Source: Spirochaetales bacterium (GTDB taxonomy: Bacteria > Spirochaetota > Spirochaetia > Sphaerochaetales > Sphaerochaetaceae). Taken from it: a stretch of DNA of 50,262 bases. Under the pieces are notes generated by a model. The model searched no databases. It was given only the letters and a program-made list of their open reading frames with translations, and had not been told where the DNA came from. The stretch spans positions 1-50,262 of the forward strand of contig JAAYIV010000021.1 of assembly GCA_012523305.1 (NCBI GenBank). Reading direction: 5' to 3'. Positions 34,036 to 41,452 of this stretch are shown piece after piece (position 1 is the stretch's first letter; each line of letters begins with the position of its first letter). A program made the position numbers and the translations under genes.

Positions 34036-34563
34036 ATGCCTGAATTGATGAATATTGAAAGTGAGCATGTGATGTTGTTTGTCGATGCCGATTCGTGCCC
34101 TCGACAATTGCGGTCCATCATCCTGAAAGCGGTAATCTCAAGAAAAGTTCCTGTCCTTTTTGCAGCTGACCGACCTCTGCCGGATGTAGTCGATCTCGTG
34201 CAGAATGATGGTGTCAAACCGGAACAACTACCGTTGATCCAATTGGCAATTGTTCCCGAAGGTATGGACAGTGCGGATGATTTCCTTGTTGAAAAAGCCC
34301 GGGCGGGCATGCTTGCCATCACGCGGGATGTCATTTTAGCCGATCGATTGGCTACAAAAGATCTCGTGGTACTTGATGACAGGGGAGGGGTGTTCACGAA
34401 AGAAACGATTCGTGAACGCTTGTCTATGCGTAATCTTATGACAGCCTTGCGCGAACAAGGGGTGTTCGCTGAAAAAACCAAACCTTTGGGACCTCGCGAA
34501 ATCCATCAGTTTGCAAATGCGCTGGACAGAGAATTGGTCAAACTGCAAAAGAATAATCAGTGA
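34036..34563 (+). CDS. YaiI/YqxD-family protein (DUF188)
   Basis: A 175-residue PIN-like-fold protein of the widely conserved UPF0178 family, function unknown. FVDADSCPRQLRSII (D-x-D-x-C-P motif), then DSADDFLVEKARAGMLAITRDVILADRL and DDRGGVFTKETIRERLSMRNLM follow the family pattern closely. The acidic cluster at D-A-D and S-A-D-D resembles a nuclease metal site. The ribosome site is poor (AGGA adjacent to ATG), which suggests coupling with the preceding gene. The regulator gene starts 46 bases later. Confidence 0.85.
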   Translation: MPELMNIESEHVMLFVDADSCPRQLRSIILKAVISRKVPVLFAADRPLPDVVDLVQNDGVKPEQLPLIQLAIVPEGMDSADDFLVEKARAGMLAITRDVILADRLATKDLVVLDDRGGVFTKETIRERLSMRNLMTALREQGVFAEKTKPLGPREIHQFANALDRELVKLQKNNQ

Positions 34564-34609
34564 ATCCTTAGTGAATCAACTTACGCTTTGGCGGTATCTA
34601 TCGGTTGAT

Positions 34610-35290
34610 ATGAAAAAACGAATCCTATGCATTGCTGTTTCTCCCAAAGATTTGGATGCGTTGCGAACATGTTTTCTTTATGCTTCGACGTTTGAGCATC
34701 CTATCGGAGTCGCACTAGCCGGCGACAGTCATGCTCCCATGATTTCGTACACTTGCGATATCGCTGTTGCCATTGCCCATTCGATTGATGAGTTGGTTTC
34801 GATCTGTCAATTGATTAGGCTGCTCAACGTCGACAATCCTCAATGCCAAGCTTTGATAGCTTGTCGGTCGTTATGTTGTTGTACTTCGAGTATTGCTCCT
34901 GATTTGACACGATTGACATGCATAGCGGGCTCATGTGATTTCGAAGCGTTATATTATCTGGCCGAACATATGTGTGGCACAACACCCTATGTAAACAAGG
35001 CATTGAAACAACGATTGGATTATCTTTCTCCAAGAGAGCGTGAAGTCTTTCATCTCATGGCAAAAGGGCATAATTCAAAGGAGATAGCCTTTGAATTACA
35101 AATATCGCCAAATACGGTGGCAGCACACAGAAAGAGCCTGTATAGGAAGCTGGAGGTTCAGACAATCCAACAACTCATGGTGATCGCAACCCGTTATGAT
35201 GACGAATTGACCTTAGGCAATATCAGAAATCTGCTTGTTTCACAGCACGCGGATACGGAATTACATCACGAATGTTTTGCATACCGGTAA
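34610..35290 (+). CDS. LuxR-type transcriptional regulator with a cysteine-rich N-terminal half
   Basis: A 226-residue regulator. The C-terminal LuxR/GerE helix-turn-helix (about 137-195) is canonical: LSPREREVFHLMAKGHNSKE, then IAFELQISPNTVAAHRKSLY. The N-terminal 130 residues do not have receiver features (no acidic pair after the first strand, no phospho-acceptor Asp-loop). They carry 12 cysteines by residue 122, including CRSLCCC (85-91). A metal- or redox-sensing role is an inference. Start ATG 34610 is used; the ribosome site is weak, and GTG 34571 in frame is an alternative. The last 68 bases, coding for a 22-residue tail after the HTH, overlap the end of asnS on the other strand. Confidence 0.78.
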   Translation: MKKRILCIAVSPKDLDALRTCFLYASTFEHPIGVALAGDSHAPMISYTCDIAVAIAHSIDELVSICQLIRLLNVDNPQCQALIACRSLCCCTSSIAPDLTRLTCIAGSCDFEALYYLAEHMCGTTPYVNKALKQRLDYLSPREREVFHLMAKGHNSKEIAFELQISPNTVAAHRKSLYRKLEVQTIQQLMVIATRYDDELTLGNIRNLLVSQHADTELHHECFAYR

Positions 35291-36611
35291 CATATTGGAC
35301 TACCCGTTCGAATCCAAGGCCGAATCCGGCGTGAGGAGCACTTCCAAAACGTCTTAGATCCAAAAACCACCAATAATCTTCAGGATTGAGGGCAAGTGCT
35401 CTCATACGGCGTTCAAGTACGTCCAATCTGCTCTCACGTTCGCTGCCGCCGATAATTTCTCCAAGACGGGGAACAAGAACGTCCATCGCGCGAACAGTTT
35501 TATCATCATCATTCAGTTTCATATAGAATGCTTTGATTTCTTTGGGGTAATCGGTGACTATCACCGGCCCGTTGCATACCTGCTCTGTAAGGAATCGCTC
35601 ATGTTCTGTTTGTAAATCACTTCCCCAGTGTACCGGGTAGTCAAATGTCGCATTGGCCTTTTCCAATTCAACTAATGCATCTGTATACGTCATGTGGACA
35701 AATGGTGTCTCGATTACTTTTAAAAGTACATCCTGAACACCTTTCTCGACCCATTGCGAGAAAAACCTCATATCCTCATCACATCGTTGTAAGACTCGTT
35801 TGAACAGGAATTTCAAAAATTCTTCTGCGACAGCCATGTTCTCTTCCAGATTACAGAAAGCCATTTCAGGTTCGATCATCCAAAATTCTGCCAAATGTCG
35901 TTTTGTATTCGAATTCTCTGCTCTGAAGGTCGGACCGAATGTGTAAATGTTTTTCATCGCAAGCGCATACGTTTCACCTTCAAGCTGTCCACTTACGGTG
36001 AGTTTGGTTTGTTTCCCAAAAAAATCTTTTGAAAAATCGACCGAACCATTTTTTGTTTTTGGAACATTGGCCAGATCTAACGTGGTAACGGTAAACTGTT
36101 CGCCCGCTCCTTCAGCATCGCTCGCACTGATTATCGGAGTATGTACATACATGAACCCTTTCTGCTGAAAGAATTCGTGTATGGCAAATGAAAGTACGTT
36201 ACGCACTCGGGTTACAGCTCCAATAGTATTCGTCCGTGCCCTGAGATGGGCAATTTCCCGAAGATATTCCAACGTATGGCGTTTTTTCTGTAACGGATAA
36301 GTATCTACTGGAGCTTCGCCGAATAATTCTATCGAATCTGCTTTCAGTTCAACTTCTTGATTTCCTCCTATGGACGAAACCAGCTTACCGGTACATGCTA
36401 TGGCGGCACCGGTCGTAATCCGTAGGAGCAATTCAGGTTGCCCGAAGGTTTCCACATCGACAACCACTTGCAACCCTTTCAATGTTGAACCATCATTCAA
36501 CTCGAAAAAGCACACCGTTTTACTTTCACGCTTGGTACGTACCCATCCTTCCGCGACTACAATCTCGGAGCCGGGTGATTGTTGTAATAATTGGGAAATC
36601 CTGGGTTTCAT
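35223..36611 (-). CDS. asnS: Asparaginyl-tRNA synthetase
   Basis: Class IIb synthetase charging tRNA-Asn. Start ATG 36611 has AAGGAG 8 bases upstream. The 462-residue protein has an N-terminal OB-fold anticodon domain (about 15-110, VAEGWVRTKRESKTVCFFEL) and class II motif 2 (FGPTFRAENSNTKRHLAEFWMIEPE). Motif 3 near the end is GFGLGFERVVQYVTGMQNIRDV. AsnRS rather than AspRS is shown by AEFWMIEPEMAF and the end IPYPRAVKQADF. Direct Asn charging means this organism need not use the amidotransferase route for Asn-tRNA. Confidence 0.96.
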   Translation of the reverse strand: MKPRISQLLQQSPGSEIVVAEGWVRTKRESKTVCFFELNDGSTLKGLQVVVDVETFGQPELLLRITTGAAIACTGKLVSSIGGNQEVELKADSIELFGEAPVDTYPLQKKRHTLEYLREIAHLRARTNTIGAVTRVRNVLSFAIHEFFQQKGFMYVHTPIISASDAEGAGEQFTVTTLDLANVPKTKNGSVDFSKDFFGKQTKLTVSGQLEGETYALAMKNIYTFGPTFRAENSNTKRHLAEFWMIEPEMAFCNLEENMAVAEEFLKFLFKRVLQRCDEDMRFFSQWVEKGVQDVLLKVIETPFVHMTYTDALVELEKANATFDYPVHWGSDLQTEHERFLTEQVCNGPVIVTDYPKEIKAFYMKLNDDDKTVRAMDVLVPRLGEIIGGSERESRLDVLERRMRALALNPEDYWWFLDLRRFGSAPHAGFGLGFERVVQYVTGMQNIRDVIPYPRAVKQADF

Positions 36612-36652
36612 GTAAAACACTCCTTGAAACATGCTGTATGAAGCATACGCGA

Positions 36653-36682
36653 ACTATTCCACGTTCGACGATGATTTGTCAA
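36653..36682 (-). promoter_or_regulatory. Promoter for asnS
   Basis: Minus strand TTGACA (36682-36677), 18 bases, AATAGT (36658-36653); initiation near 36646. A short hairpin GTATG-CTT-CATAC (36648-36636) would form at the very start of the mRNA, too small to call an attenuator. Confidence 0.55.
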
Positions 36683-36739
36683 CACTCACCGATGGCATAA
36701 AGATACCACTTGTTACTACGAAGTCACCTGCTACGACTT

Positions 36740-36761
36740 GATCCGGACAATCGGATCCGGA
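36740..36761. repeat. GATCCGGA direct repeat with internal dyad
   Basis: GATCCGGA occurs at 36740-36747 and 36754-36761, 14 bases apart, and ATCCG (36741-36745) pairs with CGGAT (36752-36756). It lies between the divergent asnS and Spx-like promoters and may be a regulator site. The rest of this 256-base intergenic stretch shows nothing else to me. Confidence 0.4.
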
Positions 36762-36813
36762 AAGGGTTTTGGACAGCTTTTAAATGTAATGTCGAAATAA
36801 AGAAGCCAACTAC

Positions 36814-36843
36814 TAGACCGAGCAAACTATGACAAGGTATACT
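36814..36843 (+). promoter_or_regulatory. Promoter candidate for the Spx-like gene
   Basis: TAGACC (36814-36819), 18 bases, TATACT (36838-36843). Initiation near 36850 leaves about 18 bases before GTG 36868 and includes GGAGG (36858-36862). Confidence 0.48.
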
Positions 36844-36867
36844 TTACACTAAGTCATGGAGGAACCG

Positions 36868-37206
36868 GTGCTACAAATAATTGGAAGGAAATCGTGTCGA
36901 GAAACTCAAAAAGCCCTACGATATTGCAAAGAAAGAAGGTTGGAATTTCAATTTGTAGACTTGCGTGAACGGGAGCTCTCAGACGGAGAATTGAACAGAA
37001 TTTGCAAGTGCGTCGATCCGTTGGAATTGGTTGATACGGGCGGAGCATATTATATCAAAGAAGGGTATGCTTATAGAGATTTCGAACCTATCGAAGAAAT
37101 ACAAAGCCATCCAGAATTGATCAAAACTCCGATTCTACGCCAAGGTGACAATTCTGTTATTGGGTTTGATGAACATTGGATCAATCTTAGAGGTACATTC
37201 CGGTGA
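36868..37206 (+). CDS. ArsC/Spx/YffB-family thioredoxin-fold protein
   Basis: A 112-residue thioredoxin-fold protein. GTG 36868 is chosen because GGAGG lies 5 bases upstream; the ATG at 36856 would overlap that ribosome site. IIGRKSCRETQKALRYCKER has one active-site-position cysteine (Cys10) followed by R-E-T rather than the S-T-C-R of arsenate reductases. TPILRQGDNSVIGFDEHW is the family C-terminal strand with the cis-Pro region. The second cysteine of a CxxC pair is absent, so arsenate reductase activity is doubtful; a Spx/YffB-like redox role is more general. It is coupled to the next gene by GTGA overlap. Confidence 0.78.
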   Translation: MLQIIGRKSCRETQKALRYCKERRLEFQFVDLRERELSDGELNRICKCVDPLELVDTGGAYYIKEGYAYRDFEPIEEIQSHPELIKTPILRQGDNSVIGFDEHWINLRGTFR

Positions 37207-37985
37207 TCCGCTATTCTGTATTGGGAAGCGGATCCTCAGGTAATAGCTACGTAATTTCATATGAGGGCACATCGTTACTCTTTGATATTGGATTTTCATT
37301 GAAGGAAATCAGGTATCGGCTCGCCCGAACAAATGTTGATATTGCTTCCGTGAATGCGTTGTTCATCACACATTTTCATCCTGACCATAGTAGGGGAGCG
37401 GGAGTATTTGCCAGGCAAACCAAAAAACCGGTGTATGTTCATCAGGAAATCATCGAAGCAAAGATACCGGAGTTACTGGTTCTCGGGATTCCTGAACATC
37501 TTCTTTGTGGTTTTGAACCAGATTCGCCGGTAATGATCGGACCGTTTGAGGTCTCAGCTTTTCCCACCAGTCACGATTCACCACATTCTCTGGGATATTC
37601 GATTTCGGTCAACGGTAGAGAATTTTTGTTATTGACGGACACGGGACGGACTAACAACCAAATGAAGGAAAAGGCTAAAAAAGCGGATGTCATTTTTCTT
37701 GAATCCAACTATGAGGCAAAAATGTTGGAGCAAGGGCCTTATCCAAGGATGCTTAAGAAACGAATCGCTGGAGAGCAAGGGCACTTATCCAATCATGAGG
37801 CCATTCAATTGCTATCAGCATCATCCGATTGCAATGGGAGATGCCGCAGGGTATATCTTTGCCATTTGTCAAAAGTGAACAACAGTCCGGAAGTACTGCT
37901 CAAACGGTTACAAGAACTTCCAATATTGGATGCTGAAATCACCGTATGCCATAATAGTATTCAGTATTTGGATGAAATTAGCTGA
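37203..37985 (+). CDS. Metallo-beta-lactamase-fold hydrolase (YycJ/WalJ-like)
   Basis: A 260-residue MBL-fold protein starting at GTG 37203 inside the previous stop. VLGSGSSGNSYVI is the N-terminal signature of the YycJ group. Zinc motif HFHPDH lies near residue 58, the next histidine is in SHDSPHSLGYSI, the bridging Asp is in LLLTDTG, and QGHLSNHEAIQLL with CHLSKVNNSPE close the site. YycJ-type enzymes are 5'-to-3' exonuclease-like proteins linked to DNA or cell-wall control in Firmicutes. Here it simply lies upstream of an acyl-CoA synthetase, with a perfect 13-base dyad (GCTGAAATTCAGC) over its stop codon. Confidence 0.88.
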   Translation: MIRYSVLGSGSSGNSYVISYEGTSLLFDIGFSLKEIRYRLARTNVDIASVNALFITHFHPDHSRGAGVFARQTKKPVYVHQEIIEAKIPELLVLGIPEHLLCGFEPDSPVMIGPFEVSAFPTSHDSPHSLGYSISVNGREFLLLTDTGRTNNQMKEKAKKADVIFLESNYEAKMLEQGPYPRMLKKRIAGEQGHLSNHEAIQLLSASSDCNGRCRRVYLCHLSKVNNSPEVLLKRLQELPILDAEITVCHNSIQYLDEIS

Positions 37986-38009
37986 AATTCAGCAAGGAGA
38001 TTATTAAAA

Positions 38010-39761
38010 ATGAAAGAAGAATTTATCTTTACCATACGACATGTAATAGAGCGTGGGGCAAGGTTATACGGAAAGAAAACAGCGTTGGCCCTTGCAGGAT
38101 CGGATCCTGCCGATGCCATCAGCTTCTCATCGGTGCTGCAACAAGCCAATGCGTTCGCCTCACATTTGATTTCCCAGGGAATCGGCACATCTGATAAGGT
38201 TGCTCTTTTGGGTGATAGCCAGCCCAATTGGCCAATCGCGTATTTTGGAATCATCTCCGTCGGAGCTGTCGCGGTTCCCTTGCTTCCCGATTTTTCTAAG
38301 AAAGAAATCCATACGATTCTTGCTCACAGCGGTGCGAAAGTATTGGTGGTTTCTTCAAAATTAGCGAATAAATCAGTTCAATTCATCACCGATCAAGACC
38401 ATGCGGTATATCGTCTTGACGATCTTTTCTTTGTTCCGAAAAAAGCATGCCAAACCTTTGTCGAAACAGAAGCGTTTGGAAGTCTTCCCGGAGTCGACAC
38501 CATGAAAACCAAAGTGAATCTTGAAAAGATTTCACAATCAACTCCTCAAGAGAATGACTTGGCTTCGATAATTTATACGAGTGGAACTACGGGAGCATCG
38601 AAAGGTGTGATGCTTTCGCATAAAAATATTACCAGTAACGCATACGCGTGTAGAAAACAATTTGTTAGTTTACGGCCCGGCGATATCATGCTCTCGATCT
38701 TGCCACTTTCACATTCGTACGAATTCACGATCGGGCTCATTCTCCCGATGATCCAGGGCTGTGAGGTCCATTATCTGGGAAAAGCTCCCGCGGCAAGCAT
38801 TCTGTTGCCATTGTTAAAAAAAGTTCGGCCACATGTGATGCTTTCAGTGCCACTGCTTATAGAGAAGATTTACAAAAGCTCGGTGTTACCAAAAATATCA
38901 TCCAACAAAAAGATTGCCCGGTTATATTTAAAACCGTTTATGAGGAAATTCATCAACAGGACAATCGGGCGTAAATTAAAACAGACGTTCGGGGGAAGAT
39001 TGAAATTTTTCGGCGTCGGGGGAGCGGCCCTCGATCCAAATGTCGAGCAATTCTTGAAAGAAGCCCGATTCCCGTATGCTATAGGGTATGGTTTGACAGA
39101 GACAGCTCCCTTATTGGCCGGTGCAGGACCGAAGCAAACAAAAGTAGGTACTACCGGATACGTGCTCAATAATGTTGAGTTGCGGATCGTATCCAGTGAA
39201 CAGAATGGTGATGTGGGCGAGATACAGGCCCGCGGGCCGAATATCATGCAAGGGTATTATCTTAATGAGGATTTGACCAATGAGGTATTTACTGATGACC
39301 GTTGGTTCAAAACAGGAGACCTTGGTTCTATCTCCAAAGGGCGATTGTCGATACGAGGACGCCTCAAGACAATGATTTTAGGTCCGGGCGGTGAAAACAT
39401 CTATCCCGAACTAATCGAAATGCTGATCAACAACCATCAATATGTGGAAGAGTCCCTGGTCGTCGAAAATGGGGGAGGACTCGCTGCGATGATTAAGCTG
39501 AATCTTGAAGCTATGGCAGAAAACCTTATGACCACCGTAGGCGACGTGAAGGACGATGCTGTGAAATATCTCGCTAAGATTCGGGAGGAAGTAAATCGGG
39601 ATCTGGGGATTTTCTCCAGGATATCATCTGTTCATCTCCAAGATGAGCCCTTTGAGCGAACTCCTACGTTGAAAATCAAACGATACTTATACAATCTCAA
39701 GGAAAAATTGATCCATCCGAATTCCCATAAGGATTCCGACTCCACGTTGCCTCAGAATTGA
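38010..39761 (+). CDS. Second AMP-binding long-chain acyl-CoA (or acyl-ACP) synthetase
   Basis: A 583-residue paralogue of the protein at 26162-27913. Motif A1 is IIYTSGTTGASKGVMLSHKN, then GYGLTETAPLLAGAG, the hinge WFKTGDLGSISKGRLSIRGR, and GPGGENIYPELIE. The catalytic lysine lies in TPTLKIKRYLYN. AAGGAG precedes ATG 38010 by 10 bases. A basic segment about 290-330 (KKIARLYLKPFMRKFINR) could associate with the membrane. The two paralogues may differ in fatty acid or acceptor (CoA versus ACP); the sequence alone does not decide. Confidence 0.87.
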   Translation: MKEEFIFTIRHVIERGARLYGKKTALALAGSDPADAISFSSVLQQANAFASHLISQGIGTSDKVALLGDSQPNWPIAYFGIISVGAVAVPLLPDFSKKEIHTILAHSGAKVLVVSSKLANKSVQFITDQDHAVYRLDDLFFVPKKACQTFVETEAFGSLPGVDTMKTKVNLEKISQSTPQENDLASIIYTSGTTGASKGVMLSHKNITSNAYACRKQFVSLRPGDIMLSILPLSHSYEFTIGLILPMIQGCEVHYLGKAPAASILLPLLKKVRPHVMLSVPLLIEKIYKSSVLPKISSNKKIARLYLKPFMRKFINRTIGRKLKQTFGGRLKFFGVGGAALDPNVEQFLKEARFPYAIGYGLTETAPLLAGAGPKQTKVGTTGYVLNNVELRIVSSEQNGDVGEIQARGPNIMQGYYLNEDLTNEVFTDDRWFKTGDLGSISKGRLSIRGRLKTMILGPGGENIYPELIEMLINNHQYVEESLVVENGGGLAAMIKLNLEAMAENLMTTVGDVKDDAVKYLAKIREEVNRDLGIFSRISSVHLQDEPFERTPTLKIKRYLYNLKEKLIHPNSHKDSDSTLPQN

Positions 39762-39798
39762 ACTTGTGATATACAAAGACAGAGGTTGTTGTAACAAC

Positions 39799-40857
39799 AT
39801 GCACAAAACTATCGATATTAGGATCAAATCGCTCGAACCTTTGATCAGCCCGGCCCAGTTGTCATCCGCTTTACCGGTTTCTGACGAGCTTGTGGATTTT
39901 ATCGCTCAATCACGTACCGTTGTAAACGATATCATCAAGGGAAGAGATACAAGGCTGCTGGGTATTGTCGGACCATGTTCTATCCATGATCCCGATGCAG
40001 CATTGGAATATGCTGAGAAATTGAAAAAACTATCTGAAGAAGTATCAGATAAAATGTATTTGGTCATGCGGACCTATTTCGAAAAGCCGAGGACAATAGG
40101 CGGATGGAAGGGTCTGATCATCGATCCGATGCTTGATGGGTCGTACGATATACAAAAAGGCATTTCCATCGCCAGAAAATTATTGATTGACATTACATCC
40201 ATCGGTATGCCCGTAGGATGTGAGATGCTCGACCCGATAGTTCCGCAGTATATCGATGAATTGCTTTCATGGTGTGCTATCGGTGCTCGGACAACAGAAA
40301 GTCAGACCCACAGGACCTTGGCTAGCGGAATGTCGGTTGCCGTCGGTTTTAAAAACAGCACAAGCGGTGAGTTGCCCCCTGCAATCAATGCCATCAAGTC
40401 TGCGGCTGAATGTGCCGCCTTTGTCGGTATTGATAAGCACGGTCATACATCCATATTACGGACGACTGGAAATGATTGTGGGCACCTGATCCTCAGAGGC
40501 GGTGACAGTGCCCCAAATTATTATGAAGAGGAAGTAGAACAAGCTGTTGAATTGATGACTCATTTAAATGTAAATCCTTCCATCTTAATCGATTGTAGCC
40601 ATGCGAATTCACGTAAGGATGCAAAACGCCAAAAGCGAGTGTTAAGAGCGGTTATCGACCAGATCGTCTGGGGACAGAAAGCCATAAAAGGATTCATGTT
40701 GGAGAGCAATTTGTTTCCAGGTTGCCAAAGTCTGACCAATGATATCTCTCGATTACAGTACGGCGTATCGGTTACGGATGCATGCATCGGATGGGAGGAA
40801 ACGGAAGCGGTGATTCGCAACGCGTATCGATCGCTTGTTCTCGGAGAAAATGATTAG
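39799..40857 (+). CDS. aroG: 3-deoxy-7-phosphoheptulonate synthase (type I DAHP synthase)
   Basis: Joins phosphoenolpyruvate and erythrose-4-phosphate in the first step of the shikimate pathway. The 352-residue protein has LGIVGPCSIHDPDAALEYA, MRTYFEKPRTIGGWKGLI (usual form PRTTVGWKG), the substrate loop GARTTESQTHR and DCSHANSRKD. This is the E. coli AroF/G/H class, usually feedback-inhibited by an aromatic amino acid; which one cannot be told here. ATG 39799 is chosen; the ribosome site is weak (AGAGG 13 bases upstream). It follows the acyl-CoA synthetase by 37 bases and precedes the DJ-1 gene by 11. Confidence 0.94.
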   Translation: MHKTIDIRIKSLEPLISPAQLSSALPVSDELVDFIAQSRTVVNDIIKGRDTRLLGIVGPCSIHDPDAALEYAEKLKKLSEEVSDKMYLVMRTYFEKPRTIGGWKGLIIDPMLDGSYDIQKGISIARKLLIDITSIGMPVGCEMLDPIVPQYIDELLSWCAIGARTTESQTHRTLASGMSVAVGFKNSTSGELPPAINAIKSAAECAAFVGIDKHGHTSILRTTGNDCGHLILRGGDSAPNYYEEEVEQAVELMTHLNVNPSILIDCSHANSRKDAKRQKRVLRAVIDQIVWGQKAIKGFMLESNLFPGCQSLTNDISRLQYGVSVTDACIGWEETEAVIRNAYRSLVLGEND

Positions 40858-40868
40858 TAGGAGCATGT

Positions 40869-41435
40869 ATGAACGATCAGAAAACTAATAAACACGTATT
40901 GGTCGTATTTGCCGAAGGATTCGAAGAAATCGAAGCGCTTGTCCCGGTTGATATTTTGCGTAGGGCAGGAATCGATGTGACTATGGCCGGAGTCGGATCA
41001 AATACCATCGAAGGCAGCCACGGTATCAAAGTAAGCTGTGACCTTCTCATAGAAGATGCGGGTACCGATTACGATGCGATAGTGTTACCGGGCGGTGGAG
41101 TCGGAGCGAAAAATCTTGCTGCTTCTTGGGATGTTAATGAGAAAATGCTGATTATCGCCAACAATGGTGCGATTGTAGCTGCGATATGTGCATCGCCGGC
41201 CGTAGTTCTGTATCCGACCGGATTGCTAGAAGGCCATAAAGCTGTTTGTTATCCCGGAATGGAAGAACATTGCCCGAATTTTACGTTTGGAACGGAACGG
41301 GTTTGTGTGGACGGGAATGTAATCACTGCGAGGGCTGCCGGTTGCGCATTGGAGTTTTCTTTGGCAATCGTGGAAGCTTTGGCGGGGCGGGCTACGAAAG
41401 AGACGGTCGCAGCATCGATTCTTTTTAAAGAATGA
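40869..41435 (+). CDS. DJ-1/PfpI-family protein (YajL-like)
   Basis: A 188-residue DJ-1-superfamily protein. VLVVFAEGFEEIEALVPVDIL contains the conserved glutamate (about Glu20; EGFEE), followed by LRRAGIDVTMAG. The nucleophile elbow is AAICASPAVV with Cys107, and AARAAGCALEFSL-type sequence follows near the C-terminus. The family includes chaperone/deglycase-like YajL and ThiJ proteins; the exact activity is debated. TAGGAGC precedes the ATG. The DUF1846 start follows 17 bases after its stop. Confidence 0.9.
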   Translation: MNDQKTNKHVLVVFAEGFEEIEALVPVDILRRAGIDVTMAGVGSNTIEGSHGIKVSCDLLIEDAGTDYDAIVLPGGGVGAKNLAASWDVNEKMLIIANNGAIVAAICASPAVVLYPTGLLEGHKAVCYPGMEEHCPNFTFGTERVCVDGNVITARAAGCALEFSLAIVEALAGRATKETVAASILFKE

Positions 41436-41452
41436 AATATGAGGAAAAGTTA

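Noticed and set aside
36868-37206. Naming the small thioredoxin-fold protein as arsenate reductase
   Set aside because: The catalytic CX2S/TCR-type motif is not present (single Cys10 followed by R-E-T) and no ars genes are nearby.
37981-37993. Perfect dyad GCTGAAATTCAGC over the stop of the beta-lactamase-fold gene
   Set aside because: Only a 4-6 base stem with a tiny loop and no T-tract; it is too weak for a terminator and may be chance.
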